In this document: positions 1 to 5,974 of the stretch, piece after piece | Layout: each line of letters begins with the position of its first letter | How positions within the stretch are numbered: position 1 is the first letter of the stretch | Origin: an uncultured Desulfovibrionaceae bacterium | Lineage (GTDB): Bacteria > Desulfobacterota > Desulfovibrionia > Desulfovibrionales > Desulfovibrionaceae | Direction: 5' to 3' | NCBI GenBank assembly: GCA_947074125.1 | Contig: CAMTOM010000026.1 | Coordinates: 1 to 10,473 of the forward strand | DNA length: 10,473 nt | The notes under the pieces: model-generated | Databases searched by the model: none | Told to the model about the DNA's origin: nothing | What the model saw: the letters and a program-made list of their open reading frames with translations, nothing else | Made by a program: the position numbers and the translations under genes

Positions 1-322
1 GTCCGTAGAGAGGTGCGGGGTGGAGGGTAGTGGCATCTTTAGTGGGGTTGGGATCATAGTTGATCGGCGTTTTCAGTGTTGTACGGTGGGCTTTTAGAGC
101 GTTATGTAATTCGAAAGGTTTTTCTTCGCGCTCAGCCAGTGGTTCTTTGAGGAGTGTGTTCAGTTCTCGTATTTTTGCAAGGGTTTGAGTGGCGGTGCGG
201 GCAGTTTCTTCCCGTTGAAGAGCCTGCGTTTGTGTTGCTGCGATGCGTTTACGCAGATTGCCTGCATAAAGGAGGGAAATGGCAAGAAGAAAAAGTGCGA
301 TACTTGCGACATGGCGAATCAT
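1..322 (-). CDS. Partial membrane protein, probable inner-membrane spanin (Rz-like), 3' end outside window
   Basis: The open frame runs 107 codons from an ATG at 322 and leaves the window still open. After a short basic start (MIRHV) come about 20 hydrophobic residues, ASIALFLLAISLLYAG, and then the basic NLRKR, so the protein would be a single-pass inner-membrane protein with its body in the periplasm. Residues 25-80 are rich in Ala, Gln, Glu and Leu and look helical; the visible end turns Pro-rich. Single N-terminal anchor, helical stalk and position at the end of the late genes fit an i-spanin of the Rz type, which works with an outer-membrane lipoprotein to disrupt the envelope at lysis. 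The start at 322 is preferred over the in-frame ATG at 349, because it has an AGGAG nine bases upstream and overlaps the stop of the previous gene as ATGA. I found no lipobox-bearing Rz1 frame in the visible part. It could instead be another anchored phage protein. Confidence 0.6.
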   Translation of the reverse strand, partial: MIRHVASIALFLLAISLLYAGNLRKRIAATQTQALQREETARTATQTLAKIRELNTLLKEPLAEREEKPFELHNALKAHRTTLKTPINYDPNPTKDATTLHPAPLYG

Positions 323-594
323 GGTTCTGCTCTCCTGTGGCTTTTGCATAGGAGGAGGGTGGTTTGAATGTGGAGGCGTTGCATATCGTATTGCCATGCC
401 TGCTGGCAGTGTCCTTCGCGTTTTTCATTTGTCTGCCAGAAAAAGCAGAAATCCAGCAGAAAACACAGGCTTTTCCAGGGATGTGTCAAACGTGAACGCC
501 AGCAGCGAGAGGCGAGTGTTTCGTCAGGATCCCCACCAGTAATGGCATTGGCGAGCTGCCCGAAGGCAATGCCGAGATTATGCAGGTAGCGCAT
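319..594 (-). CDS. Small conserved phage protein of unknown function (GGDPDETLxSR family)
   Basis: The frame gives 91 residues from an ATG at 594. The N-terminal part contains NLGIAFGQLANAITGGDPDETLASR followed later by a Trp-Lys-x-Leu-Cys segment and HC. I recognise this pattern (asymmetric aNAl.GGDP.ETlSSR, then W..lc..lD....HC) from many small proteins near lysis genes of phages and prophages; they are often given unreliable names such as helicase UvrD, and their function is not known to me. A hydrophobic stretch, SLCFLLDFCFFW, lies near residues 42-53 and is too short for a secure membrane helix. The start at 594 is chosen over 627 because AGGAAGG stands eight bases upstream and the conserved part begins there. 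It overlaps the DUF4376 gene by 17 bases upstream and shares ATGA with the spanin-like gene downstream, so it is probably translated with both. Confidence 0.75.
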   Translation of the reverse strand: MRYLHNLGIAFGQLANAITGGDPDETLASRCWRSRLTHPWKSLCFLLDFCFFWQTNEKREGHCQQAWQYDMQRLHIQTTLLLCKSHRRAEP

Positions 595-1090
595 CGAGAA
601 TACCTTCCTGTATGCGGATTTCTTCAAGCGTTTCTTTGTCAGAACAGTTTGTTATTTTTTCTATGAGTGTCTGTTTTTGTGCAAAGGCATCTGAAAGATA
701 TTGAAGAATTTCATGGTAGAGGATCGAAAGCTCTTCATATGTGACGTTATGACTGCTATTCTCAGCATCAATAAAGCTGATACTTTTTTCCTTGGAGGAA
801 ATATCGAGGAGATTGCGCAGACGGCTTGCGGAAAGCTGATTGGCATCTATATGGAATCCGAGTGAAGAAAGAAATTTTCCGTGTTTTTCTGCATCATTAT
901 AGTTATTTTTGATGTAGCTGATGGATTCTTTTTTGAGATACTCCAGATCTTTGGGAGGGATAGCATCTGCAAAGCAAAGCTCACCATTGTGGTCGCGTGT
1001 GACGGTGCGCAGTGTGCGTTCGGAATGGGGAAATTCCCAGTCGGCTGCTGCCAGAATACGTCCATTTTCAACAGAAATATATGTGCCCAT
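578..1090 (-). CDS. DUF4376-domain protein, probable tail fibre assembly/accessory protein
   Basis: This is a 170-residue protein. The N-terminal 45 residues form a strand-rich segment (GTYISVENGRILAAADWEF) like those of fibre-assembly proteins. Residues about 75-160 match the layout of DUF4376: a GF.ID start, a middle AEN..HNVTYEEL standing in for the usual A.DN..v.lta.dl, then a helix with FAQKQTLIEKI and a final T.EE I. DUF4376 proteins sit beside phage tail fibre genes and are thought to be fibre chaperones or accessory parts; the role here is inferred from that position. The start is 1090 rather than 1117: GGAGG lies seven bases upstream, and the ATG shares one base with the stop of the fibre gene (TAATG), which indicates coupled translation. 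The middle of the protein is rich in Lys, Asn and Ser. Confidence 0.68.
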   Translation of the reverse strand: MGTYISVENGRILAAADWEFPHSERTLRTVTRDHNGELCFADAIPPKDLEYLKKESISYIKNNYNDAEKHGKFLSSLGFHIDANQLSASRLRNLLDISSKEKSISFIDAENSSHNVTYEELSILYHEILQYLSDAFAQKQTLIEKITNCSDKETLEEIRIQEGILDALPA

Positions 1091-1800
1091 TAGTTGCCCT
1101 CCGCATAAACAAAACAAAATGCAACGGTTTCAAGGATTGCGGTATACTCGACAAGAACACTTGCGCCGGAACGTACGGGGAGAATGGCGATAAGTGTCTG
1201 GCGATCCATTGACGAAAGGTCGCCATGACGCAAACCTCCCCCTTCCAGTGCGATATATAGATTAAGACCTCCAGCTCTTTTTCTAAAAAGGATGTATCCA
1301 TTGGCTGGAGCTGTAACGGTACCGCCACTGGCGGGGAGTGTGAGATTGATGCTCCTGCCTGAGGGCATCCCCAGTGAAGAAAGGGTACGGTTGTCTGTCG
1401 TATTTTTTAGATAGGCATTTTTAACGAGCTCATATTTTTGAGAGGCGCTTTGGGCGAGGTCGTGGGCTGTTTTGACGGCATATGAAGTTGCTGCTGTCGT
1501 TTCGCTGGTGCTGTTTATGCTATTGGATAAGGGGGTGGAAGGACCAGGAATACCTTGTGCTCCCTGTTCTCCTTTGGGACCGACTGCGCCTTGAGCACCG
1601 TCGTTCCCACTATCTCCTTTTGCGCCGAACAATACCCAGTGTGTTGGTTGTGCGTCTGGTTCATAATTGGCAGGTGTGTTTTGCAGAGCCAGCCAGGCCG
1701 AGCCCATGTAACTCACCCAATCATAGATATTATAGGTATCTGTGGTATTCCAGTTCCCGCGATATACGGGACGTACCTGTCCAAGCGAGATGGTTGCCAT
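1090..1800 (-). CDS. Tail fibre protein with carbohydrate-binding-like N-terminus and collagen-like linker
   Basis: The 236-residue product has four parts. Residues about 12-60 (RGNWNTTDTYNIYDWVSYMG through THWVLFGAKGD) resemble the small Trp/Tyr-rich carbohydrate-binding-like module found at the start of many prophage fibres. Residues 62-87 are Gly-X-Y triplets. Residues about 95-130 (NSTSETTAATSYAVKTAHDL) match the short helical repeat of phage fibres (Phage_fiber_2 type). Residues 150-236 form a strand-rich C-terminal domain with SGGTVTAPANGYI, a likely trimeric receptor-binding tip. The protein is expected to be a trimer exposed on the virion and to bind host surface sugars. The ATG at 1800 overlaps the stop of the preceding fibre gene (TAATG), with GGAGG ten bases upstream. 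It lacks a recognisable virion-attachment domain, so it may attach through the larger fibre encoded just upstream. Confidence 0.8.
   Translation of the reverse strand: MATISLGQVRPVYRGNWNTTDTYNIYDWVSYMGSAWLALQNTPANYEPDAQPTHWVLFGAKGDSGNDGAQGAVGPKGEQGAQGIPGPSTPLSNSINSTSETTAATSYAVKTAHDLAQSASQKYELVKNAYLKNTTDNRTLSSLGMPSGRSINLTLPASGGTVTAPANGYILFRKRAGGLNLYIALEGGGLRHGDLSSMDRQTLIAILPVRSGASVLVEYTAILETVAFCFVYAEGN
1540..1617 (-). repeat. Collagen-like Gly-X-Y triplet run in the second fibre
   Basis: Residues 62-87 of the second fibre read as eight Gly-X-Y triplets plus a final Gly-Pro: GDS GND GAQ GAV GPK GEQ GAQ GIP GP. Such runs form trimeric rods in phage fibres. The GPKGEQG and GIPGP blocks closely resemble blocks in the neighbouring fibre, giving short similar DNA stretches where recombination could swap tips. 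Confidence 0.85.
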
Positions 1801-2762
1801 TAGATGTTTGCCTCCAGGTGTCCGTTGTTATTGATGGAAAAATTGCTGCTCATGGCGTCATCATCACCGATATAGTCCATTTTCAGCCATGCGCCGTCTA
1901 TGCGAAAATGTCCGAAAGCCGAAGCCCATCCACTTTCTCCCATGGGCCCTTGTTCTCCCTGTGCTCCAGGAGGAGCTGCGGCGCCTTGGGGGCCACGTTC
2001 TCCCTGAATGCCTTGTATTCCCTGCACTCCCTGTTCGCCTTGAGGGCCAGGGATGCCCTGATCTCCTTTTTCGCCTTTTTCTCCTTTGGGGCCACGAGGA
2101 ACAGTGAGGGTGAGCAGACCACTTTGAGGGTCATAGGAAGCGTATGTAATGTCATCTGGGCCGAGAGTGGATGTTACGGAGAGTTCCTGTATTTGTGCAG
2201 CCTTACGGGAAGCTTCTGCTGCTGAGTTTGCTGCCGCTGAAGCATTGTTTTGTGTGCTTGTTGCGCTTTGTGCTGCCGCACTGGCACTTGCCGCCGCACT
2301 GGCGGCATGGGCGCCTGCGAGATTGCTTTGTTCGGTTAAAAATTCTGCGACCAGATTGGGATTTGCGGTGGAGGTTGGAGGCAGTGTGAGGGTGCGCTCA
2401 AGCATGTCCAGGATCTGCTGGCGTTCTGCTGTGGCTTTGTCCAGACCTGTTTCAATAACTTCAGGATCAAAAAGTGTACCGGTAATAAGGTCAATATTCT
2501 GGTCAAAGGGCATATTGCGGGTGATTGCCAGACGCCAGCCTGCCGGAAGAGGGGCATTGTTATACAGATAGGTAATATGACCACCAGTTGCGGTGATATT
2601 TGCCTGAAAGCCCGCTTGAGGAATGGTGCTGACCTTGCCTGCGCCGTCGGCTATTGTGACTTTGAGTTCTTCTTTTTTCCAGACTCGGAAGGTGTAGGGA
2701 AACAGAGTGGTGATACCGTTTCCGGTGAAGACGGCACGGCTCGCACTGTAAGGAATGGTCAT
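1800..2762 (-). CDS. Tail fibre protein, T7 gp17-like N-terminal domain with Ala-rich stalk and collagen-like rod
   Basis: The 320-residue product begins with a domain (residues 1-125) of the tail-attachment type seen in podovirus fibres: YSASRAVFTGNGITTLFPYTF, then FRVWKKEELKVTIAD, the TGGHITYLYNNAPLPAGWRL strand region, and FDPEVIETGLDKATAERQQI. Residues about 149-190 are almost pure Ala/Ser/Gln and should form a helical coiled-coil stalk. Residues 224-278 are collagen-like. The last 40 residues (GHFRIDGAWLKMDYIGDDDA) form a small C-terminal cap. It should be a trimer fixed to the tail by its N-terminus. The start has GGAG eight bases upstream. The stop is shared with the next fibre start (TAATG). 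It is short for a complete fibre, so receptor binding may be done by the downstream fibre. Confidence 0.85.
   Translation of the reverse strand: MTIPYSASRAVFTGNGITTLFPYTFRVWKKEELKVTIADGAGKVSTIPQAGFQANITATGGHITYLYNNAPLPAGWRLAITRNMPFDQNIDLITGTLFDPEVIETGLDKATAERQQILDMLERTLTLPPTSTANPNLVAEFLTEQSNLAGAHAASAAASASAAAQSATSTQNNASAAANSAAEASRKAAQIQELSVTSTLGPDDITYASYDPQSGLLTLTVPRGPKGEKGEKGDQGIPGPQGEQGVQGIQGIQGERGPQGAAAPPGAQGEQGPMGESGWASAFGHFRIDGAWLKMDYIGDDDAMSSNFSINNNGHLEANI
1929..2093 (-). repeat. Collagen-like Gly-X-Y triplet run in the first fibre
   Basis: Residues 224-278 of the first fibre are about 18 Gly-X-Y triplets, from GPKGEKGEKGDQG to GPMGESG. One triplet, APP, lacks Gly and breaks the run near residue 263, which would put a flexible point in the rod. 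QG-ending triplets dominate (GEQ, GVQ, GIQ, GPQ), the usual style of bacteriophage rather than animal collagens. Long open frames on the opposite strand here are by-products of this biased composition. Confidence 0.9.
2193..2318 (-). repeat. Ala/Ser-rich helical repeat of the first fibre stalk
   Basis: Residues about 149-190 are imperfect repeats of Ala-Ala-Ser and Ala-Ala-x-Ser with occasional Gln, Asn and Glu. This is typical of the helical shafts of phage fibres. The DNA is correspondingly rich in GCN codons (seen as ngc on the plus strand). Confidence 0.75.
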
Positions 2763-2804
2763 GGATTTTTCTCCGTCAAAATAAGTATTGCAGGGGTGTT
2801 TTTG

Positions 2805-3395
2805 CTATCTGCATGATATCCATGAATCTTCTTTTTGTATGAATGTCCGCTCGGCAGCATTGCTTTGTTGTGCGGGATGGAGTGCTTGCTGATAGAGTGT
2901 TTCGAGTTCCTGTATTTTCTGAGTGTTGTTTTTCAAAAGAGGAACGGCGATGAGACAAGCCAGTTTTCGTGCGAGAAGATGGGTGAACTGATCATCAAAA
3001 AGGAGAGGGTTATCGATATCTTCTGTATAGGCGCACAGCGCTTTTATGGCATCGGTCAGCAAAATACCCCGATCATAATCCTGATCAAAAACGATCTCAA
3101 AAGCGCTTTCCCTACGTTCTCCTGCTTCGCGTATTGCATGTACCCTGAGGCATTTTTCTGGAAGGGCGTAGGCATGGGTGGCATCGTGTTCGTATCCTTT
3201 GGGGATGGGAACTTCGGCCAGCCATATGCGCCTCTGGGCAAAATTCCACGGCGCATCGCGCAAAGTCTGGCGACGGGCATTATCCCAAAAGAGTGAGCAT
3301 TGGATGGATTCCATGGTACGCTCATCTTCACCAGCGATGGTGCGCGTACCTACAAAGCCGAGTGCCATATTCCATATGGTGAGTTTGTTGGTCAT
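2805..3395 (-). CDS. Tail tubular protein A-like head-tail adaptor (T7 gp11-like)
   Basis: The 196-residue product has the layout of podovirus tail tubular protein A. Near residues 5-20 is LTIWNMALGFVGTRTI (family form: iCNmALg.iGa..I). Residues about 33-56 hold SLFWDNARRQTLRDAPWNFA, matching the hallmark yd.aRd..Lr..pWnFA. A C-terminal helical part reads LFDDQFTHLLARKLACLIAV. These proteins form the dodecameric ring below the portal and carry the nozzle and fibres. The ATG at 3395 has AGGA six bases upstream. Upstream lies a 194-base gap, downstream only 42 bases before the first fibre gene. The expected next gene, a large nozzle protein, is not here. Family identity is secure by pattern; no alignment was run. 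Confidence 0.85.
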   Translation of the reverse strand: MTNKLTIWNMALGFVGTRTIAGEDERTMESIQCSLFWDNARRQTLRDAPWNFAQRRIWLAEVPIPKGYEHDATHAYALPEKCLRVHAIREAGERRESAFEIVFDQDYDRGILLTDAIKALCAYTEDIDNPLLFDDQFTHLLARKLACLIAVPLLKNNTQKIQELETLYQQALHPAQQSNAAERTFIQKEDSWISCR

Positions 3396-3589
3396 GTGTT
3401 TTCCTGGTGATGCGTATCGAGGAAAGAGTGTGTACTGAACAGTTATGTGTGTTTGTGATACGAGAGTTTTTTGTGTGCCCCCTGAAAGGTATTCATGGCT
3501 GCGAACAGAGCTTTGCAGGGGGCAGCGGTGAGGGAGGGGTATGGCGGGATGTCAGAGGGGTGAGAAGAATATCTCTGTAAGGGGAGGTG
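3396..3589 (-). other. Intergenic gap between head and tail genes, no gene seen
   Basis: The gap between the cement and adaptor genes holds no convincing reading frame; the best is a 17-codon frame without a ribosome binding site. The minus-strand transcript is C-rich next to the cement gene: by hand count the 50 bases 3515-3564 contain 30 C and 5 G. A hairpin follows at 3477-3523. A C-rich, G-poor segment is the kind of sequence Rho binds, so partial termination or a processing point between head and tail genes is possible. No -10/-35 pair stands out. Confidence 0.55.
3477..3523 (-). terminator. Inverted repeat in the head-tail gap, possible attenuator or RNA hairpin
   Basis: On the plus strand GCCCCCTGAAAG (3477-3488) pairs with CTTTGCAGGGGGC (3511-3523), giving 12 pairs with one bulged base and a loop of 22 bases. 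The minus-strand transcript has no U run after the stem (ACACAAAAAACTC follows), so it is not a standard intrinsic terminator. It could stabilise the 3' end of the capsid messages, serve as a processing site, or act with the C-rich stretch before it. The role is unproven; the pairing itself is seen directly. Confidence 0.4.
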
Positions 3590-4021
3590 TTATTTAACGG
3601 TGAGGGCTGCTTCGTAGGGGAAATCTTCTTCCTTCATAAGGGCAGCAAAGATCTTCCCTTTGGTGATACTCTGTCCGCTCTGGGGAGAGACGGTACAGAT
3701 AAGGCGCAGAAATGATTTGCGGGTGCTGGCGGGCAAAAAACGCCATCCATGTCGCGAGCTTGCGCTCATATCACTTCCCTGAATGGTAAAGCTTGCGGCA
3801 GGAACATTTGTCCAGCTTCCTGTGGGGCTGTCCGCCTCCTGAAGAGTGAATGTGCAGGAGCTGATTTCTGTTCCCGAAAAGCCTTCAGTGATATTGATGC
3901 GTATGGGAATGGGTTCCATGCGCCCTGGGAGGCGCAATGAGGTAAGGGGCACAATGCTGGATGTTGTCGTTGTGGTAATGGCCTGGTCGAAAAAAACAAG
4001 CTGACTGTCAATGATTGCCAT
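3590..4021 (-). CDS. Bbp16-like capsid cement protein
   Basis: The 143-residue product resembles the Bbp16 family of capsid cement proteins, first described in Bordetella phage BPP-1, which bind the outer shell and lock capsomers together. Supporting features: start with AIIDSQLVFFDQAITTTTTS, a jelly-roll-like strand-rich middle (IPIRINITEGFSG, SSCTFTLQEADSPTGSWTNV, AASFTIQGSD), then RHGWRFLPASTRKSFLRLICTV, typical of the family G.r..lP......RlRl.y.v, and a C-terminal KGKIFAALM. Its place directly after the major capsid gene agrees. CAGGAG lies eight bases before the ATG at 4021, but partly inside an inverted repeat that ends at the capsid gene stop. Little else in phages has this size and position, so the call is fairly firm. 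Confidence 0.8.
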   Translation of the reverse strand: MAIIDSQLVFFDQAITTTTTSSIVPLTSLRLPGRMEPIPIRINITEGFSGTEISSCTFTLQEADSPTGSWTNVPAASFTIQGSDMSASSRHGWRFLPASTRKSFLRLICTVSPQSGQSITKGKIFAALMKEEDFPYEAALTVK

Positions 4022-4031
4022 AGGGGGAACT

Positions 4032-4076
4032 CCTGAAGGAGAGGGTTAGTAAGGGATTTTCGCTGTTGTCTTCAGG
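4032..4076 (-). promoter_or_regulatory. Inverted repeat overlapping the cement gene ribosome binding site
   Basis: CCTGAAG directly after the capsid stop codon (minus strand 4076-4070) is an exact complement of CTTCAGG (4038-4032), with 31 bases between. The second arm covers the first half of the CAGGAG that serves the cement gene. A seven-pair stem with a long loop is weak alone, but ribosomes finishing the capsid gene would open it, so it could couple cement translation to capsid translation. Confidence 0.35.
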
Positions 4077-5066
4077 CTAGATGAGTGCTTCTTCAGTTGC
4101 ACGGATGGCGTCACACTGACGTATGGGGCGACCATGCAGTACAGGAATGGATGAGGCATTGAAGTATTCACCGTATTGAAGCTGAACATTGCCGGAGTCG
4201 GTATTTTGCAGCTCAAGGGCTGTGAGTATTTCTGAGTTGCAGTACCAGGTGGCTTTGTTGCGAAGGTGCTGGGGCATTTTGTTTTTCGCTTCAATGGTGA
4301 GTTTTTGCAGATCAACAAAACCTGTTTGTCCCCTGCGCTTGCCAAGCTGTTCTACAGGAATGTTGGCAATACGCACAACAGCACGCCAGTCACGTACGGT
4401 AAGACCACAGCGCCAGTTATACTTGTCGCCTACAACCTGATATTTGCGACCGTCAGCATCCTGTGTCATGTAGGTTTTCAAATCTTCGTGACTCAGTCCG
4501 CCTGTGCTGGATTTGGGATACAGACCATGTACGGCATGTGCTCCCCAGGCGACAAGCCAGAGAGAGGTGCAGGGGGTGCCGCTGCTGCCTCCTGCATCCA
4601 GTACGTGAGGCGCGTCTTTGCCTGGATAGCGTACAGCCAGTCCGTTGAATTCATCCGGTCGCAATCCATTGTCGCCGTAAAAGAGGGTTGCGGCGACTTT
4701 CTGTCGCATGGCTTCGGCAAAGGCAACGCCTTCTGACATGCGGAAGGATTTGTCTCGTGATCCATAAAGCTTGGTTTCCTCGACATCAAGCTCCATAATA
4801 GCTTCCAGAATTCCTGTACTTTCCTTGACCTGTGACCATTGCGATTTGCTTGGGGGGGTGCCTTGATACAAGCGCCGCCAGTAGACTTCGGGCAAACCTG
4901 TACGGATGCGTGTCAGATGACCATCGGACTGGTTGGATTCCATCCAGGGGATGTCATCCACAATGTCATTGGTCTTGTTCATGAGTTCGATGATCTGACC
5001 AGCGTCAGCGCCTTTGTAGAACTGTTCCATTTCAGCCAGAGTGGCTACAAAACCTAATCCGGGCAT
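4077..5066 (-). CDS. Major capsid protein, BPP-1 Bbp17 type
   Basis: The 329-residue product carries the sequence style of the major capsid protein of BPP-1-like podoviruses, an HK97-related fold. Visible hallmarks in order are TRIRTGLPEVYWRRLYQGTPPSKS (residues about 51-75), QVKESTGILEAIMELDVEE, FRMSEGVAFAEAMRQKVAATLFYGD (about 107-131), PDEFNGLAVRYP, the TSLWLVAWGAHAVHGLYPKS segment (about 167-186) and a C-terminal ALELQNTDSGNVQLQYGEYF. Hundreds of copies should form the shell around the scaffold. AAGGAG lies six bases before the ATG, the strongest kind of site, as expected for the most abundant virion protein. An 86-base leader with a C-rich tract precedes it (5067-5152). The scaffold-like gene lies upstream and the cement gene downstream, the normal order. 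Confidence 0.88.
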   Translation of the reverse strand: MPGLGFVATLAEMEQFYKGADAGQIIELMNKTNDIVDDIPWMESNQSDGHLTRIRTGLPEVYWRRLYQGTPPSKSQWSQVKESTGILEAIMELDVEETKLYGSRDKSFRMSEGVAFAEAMRQKVAATLFYGDNGLRPDEFNGLAVRYPGKDAPHVLDAGGSSGTPCTSLWLVAWGAHAVHGLYPKSSTGGLSHEDLKTYMTQDADGRKYQVVGDKYNWRCGLTVRDWRAVVRIANIPVEQLGKRRGQTGFVDLQKLTIEAKNKMPQHLRNKATWYCNSEILTALELQNTDSGNVQLQYGEYFNASSIPVLHGRPIRQCDAIRATEEALI

Positions 5067-5152
5067 GTAAAACTCCTTGTGGGGGTTGGGGGGATTATTT
5101 TATGGAAGGGAAGGATGCGCTTGTGATGTGTTTTTGCTGTGAATGTCGTAAA
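5067..5152 (-). other. Leader upstream of the major capsid gene
   Basis: These 86 bases hold no gene. The transcript reads through an A/T-rich patch (CATAAAATAAT) into CCCCCCAACCCCCAC and then the AAGGAG of the capsid gene. The patch could be a -10 element, but I see no matching -35, so a capsid promoter is only a possibility. Confidence 0.4.
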
Positions 5153-5650
5153 CTACCAGTTCGCGTACATGCGTTCTTCCAGTGGCGGCAGCTCTCTGGC
5201 AGGATTGCCGGAAACAAGACCGTCTTCTTCCAGTGTCGCTGCAATACGCATAAAGAAGCGTATAATGTCGGGGTGGTTGCCGTAGCCACTTTCCTGCAAA
5301 AGTTGCCCTACCATATTGTTTTCATCGAAGCGTTTGAGTGCCATTTGGGCTCTGGCAACATTTGAAGCCAGCTTATCACCTCCAAGAGTGGGGTCTTGTA
5401 TGGCTTCTTCACGCCAGCCATGAACACGAGCCTGCCACGCATCCCGTTCTTCCCGTAGGCGTTCTTCAATGGCCATATGCAAGTGTTCATTGTCTGTAGC
5501 CTTGTATTCTCTTGCTGGAGCGGCATCCTGCTGAGGCTGTGTTGCTGGAAAGGGGGGTGTGGGGGATTCTGATACGAAGGCTGCTGGGGCGGATTCTTGT
5601 GTAGTGGAGGAAGTGCTTTCCAGGTTTTGGGGGCTAAGGTATTCAGACAT
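5153..5650 (-). CDS. Putative capsid scaffold protein
   Basis: The 165-residue, acidic, mostly helical product has a disordered N-terminal third rich in Ser, Thr, Pro and Gln (residues 1-48). A helical part (about 52-85, EHLHMAIEERLREERDAWQA) is followed by DPTLGGDKLASNVARAQMAL, a GYGNHPDIIRFFMRIAATL block and the end RMYANW. The DP.lGG.k......a..al..f / GLgNHPEm.RFF.r....L pattern is typical of phage scaffold and scaffold-protease C-termini. There is no protease domain, so this would be a stand-alone scaffold that lines the procapsid and leaves before DNA packaging. AGGAG sits six bases before the ATG; the gene overlaps the end of the Bbp19-like gene by eight bases, so the pair is coupled. 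The call rests on motif memory and on its place directly before the capsid gene. Confidence 0.72.
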   Translation of the reverse strand: MSEYLSPQNLESTSSTTQESAPAAFVSESPTPPFPATQPQQDAAPAREYKATDNEHLHMAIEERLREERDAWQARVHGWREEAIQDPTLGGDKLASNVARAQMALKRFDENNMVGQLLQESGYGNHPDIIRFFMRIAATLEEDGLVSGNPARELPPLEERMYANW

Positions 5651-5972
5651 TATCTTCTCCTTTGGTCATGGTAAGGGTCACAAGGTGCTTGGTTGCGGCT
5701 TTTTCCAAAAGGTTAAGTATGTGCATTCCCAGATGCCGTTTGCCTTCAGCAAAATAGAGGGCATATGGATCACTTTGGTAGACGGCATCAAAGGCACGAC
5801 ATTCGGTGAGAATCCAGCGCAGGAAATGACGTCCTGTCGGGGTTTCCATAAGAATGTTGATGGCTTGCAGACGCCGTTCTTCAAGGACTTGTCCTTGCTG
5901 CTGTGCCTGTATTTTTTCTGTATTTTCCTGGGCGAAAAGTTCGTCTATCATGGCTGTTGCTCTCGCTGGCAT
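5643..5972 (-). CDS. Bbp19-like small phage protein
   Basis: The 109-residue product has the Bbp19-like domain in residues about 35-100: INILMETPTGRHFLRWILTECRAFDAVY, then SDPYALYFAEGKRHLGMHIL and NLLEKA. The family pattern is m.tp.Gr.vL..lL..cg.f, then G.....a.fr.Gr.n.g..ll. Bbp19 of BPP-1 lies between portal and capsid genes, as here; its role is not established and is presumed to be head assembly. The N-terminal 30 residues are charged and helical (ELFAQENTEKIQAQQQGQV). The ATG at 5972 starts two bases after the portal stop (TAGATATG) without a clear ribosome binding site. A second in-frame ATG at 5951 has only a weak purine stretch, so coupling from the portal gene is the likely route and the exact start is open. 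Confidence 0.75.
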   Translation of the reverse strand: MPARATAMIDELFAQENTEKIQAQQQGQVLEERRLQAINILMETPTGRHFLRWILTECRAFDAVYQSDPYALYFAEGKRHLGMHILNLLEKAATKHLVTLTMTKGEDNV

Positions 5973-5974
5973 AT

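Noticed and set aside
1482..2225. A 247-codon plus-strand frame across the two fibre genes
   Set aside because: It is the antisense of collagen-like repeats and fibre code; the composition bias removes stop codons. No ribosome binding site and no domain are visible.
2149..2571. A 140-codon plus-strand frame rich in Ala and Leu
   Set aside because: It is the complement of the Ala/Ser-rich stalk repeats of the first fibre; the apparent hydrophobic stretch is a by-product.
3449..3502. A 17-codon minus-strand frame in the head-tail gap
   Set aside because: There is no ribosome binding site, it is very short, and it overlaps the hairpin; no reason to call it coding.
3465..3523. Intrinsic terminator at the hairpin in the head-tail gap
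   Set aside because: The run of T on the plus strand lies before the stem, and neither strand has a U run following it; kept only as a hairpin or possible attenuator.
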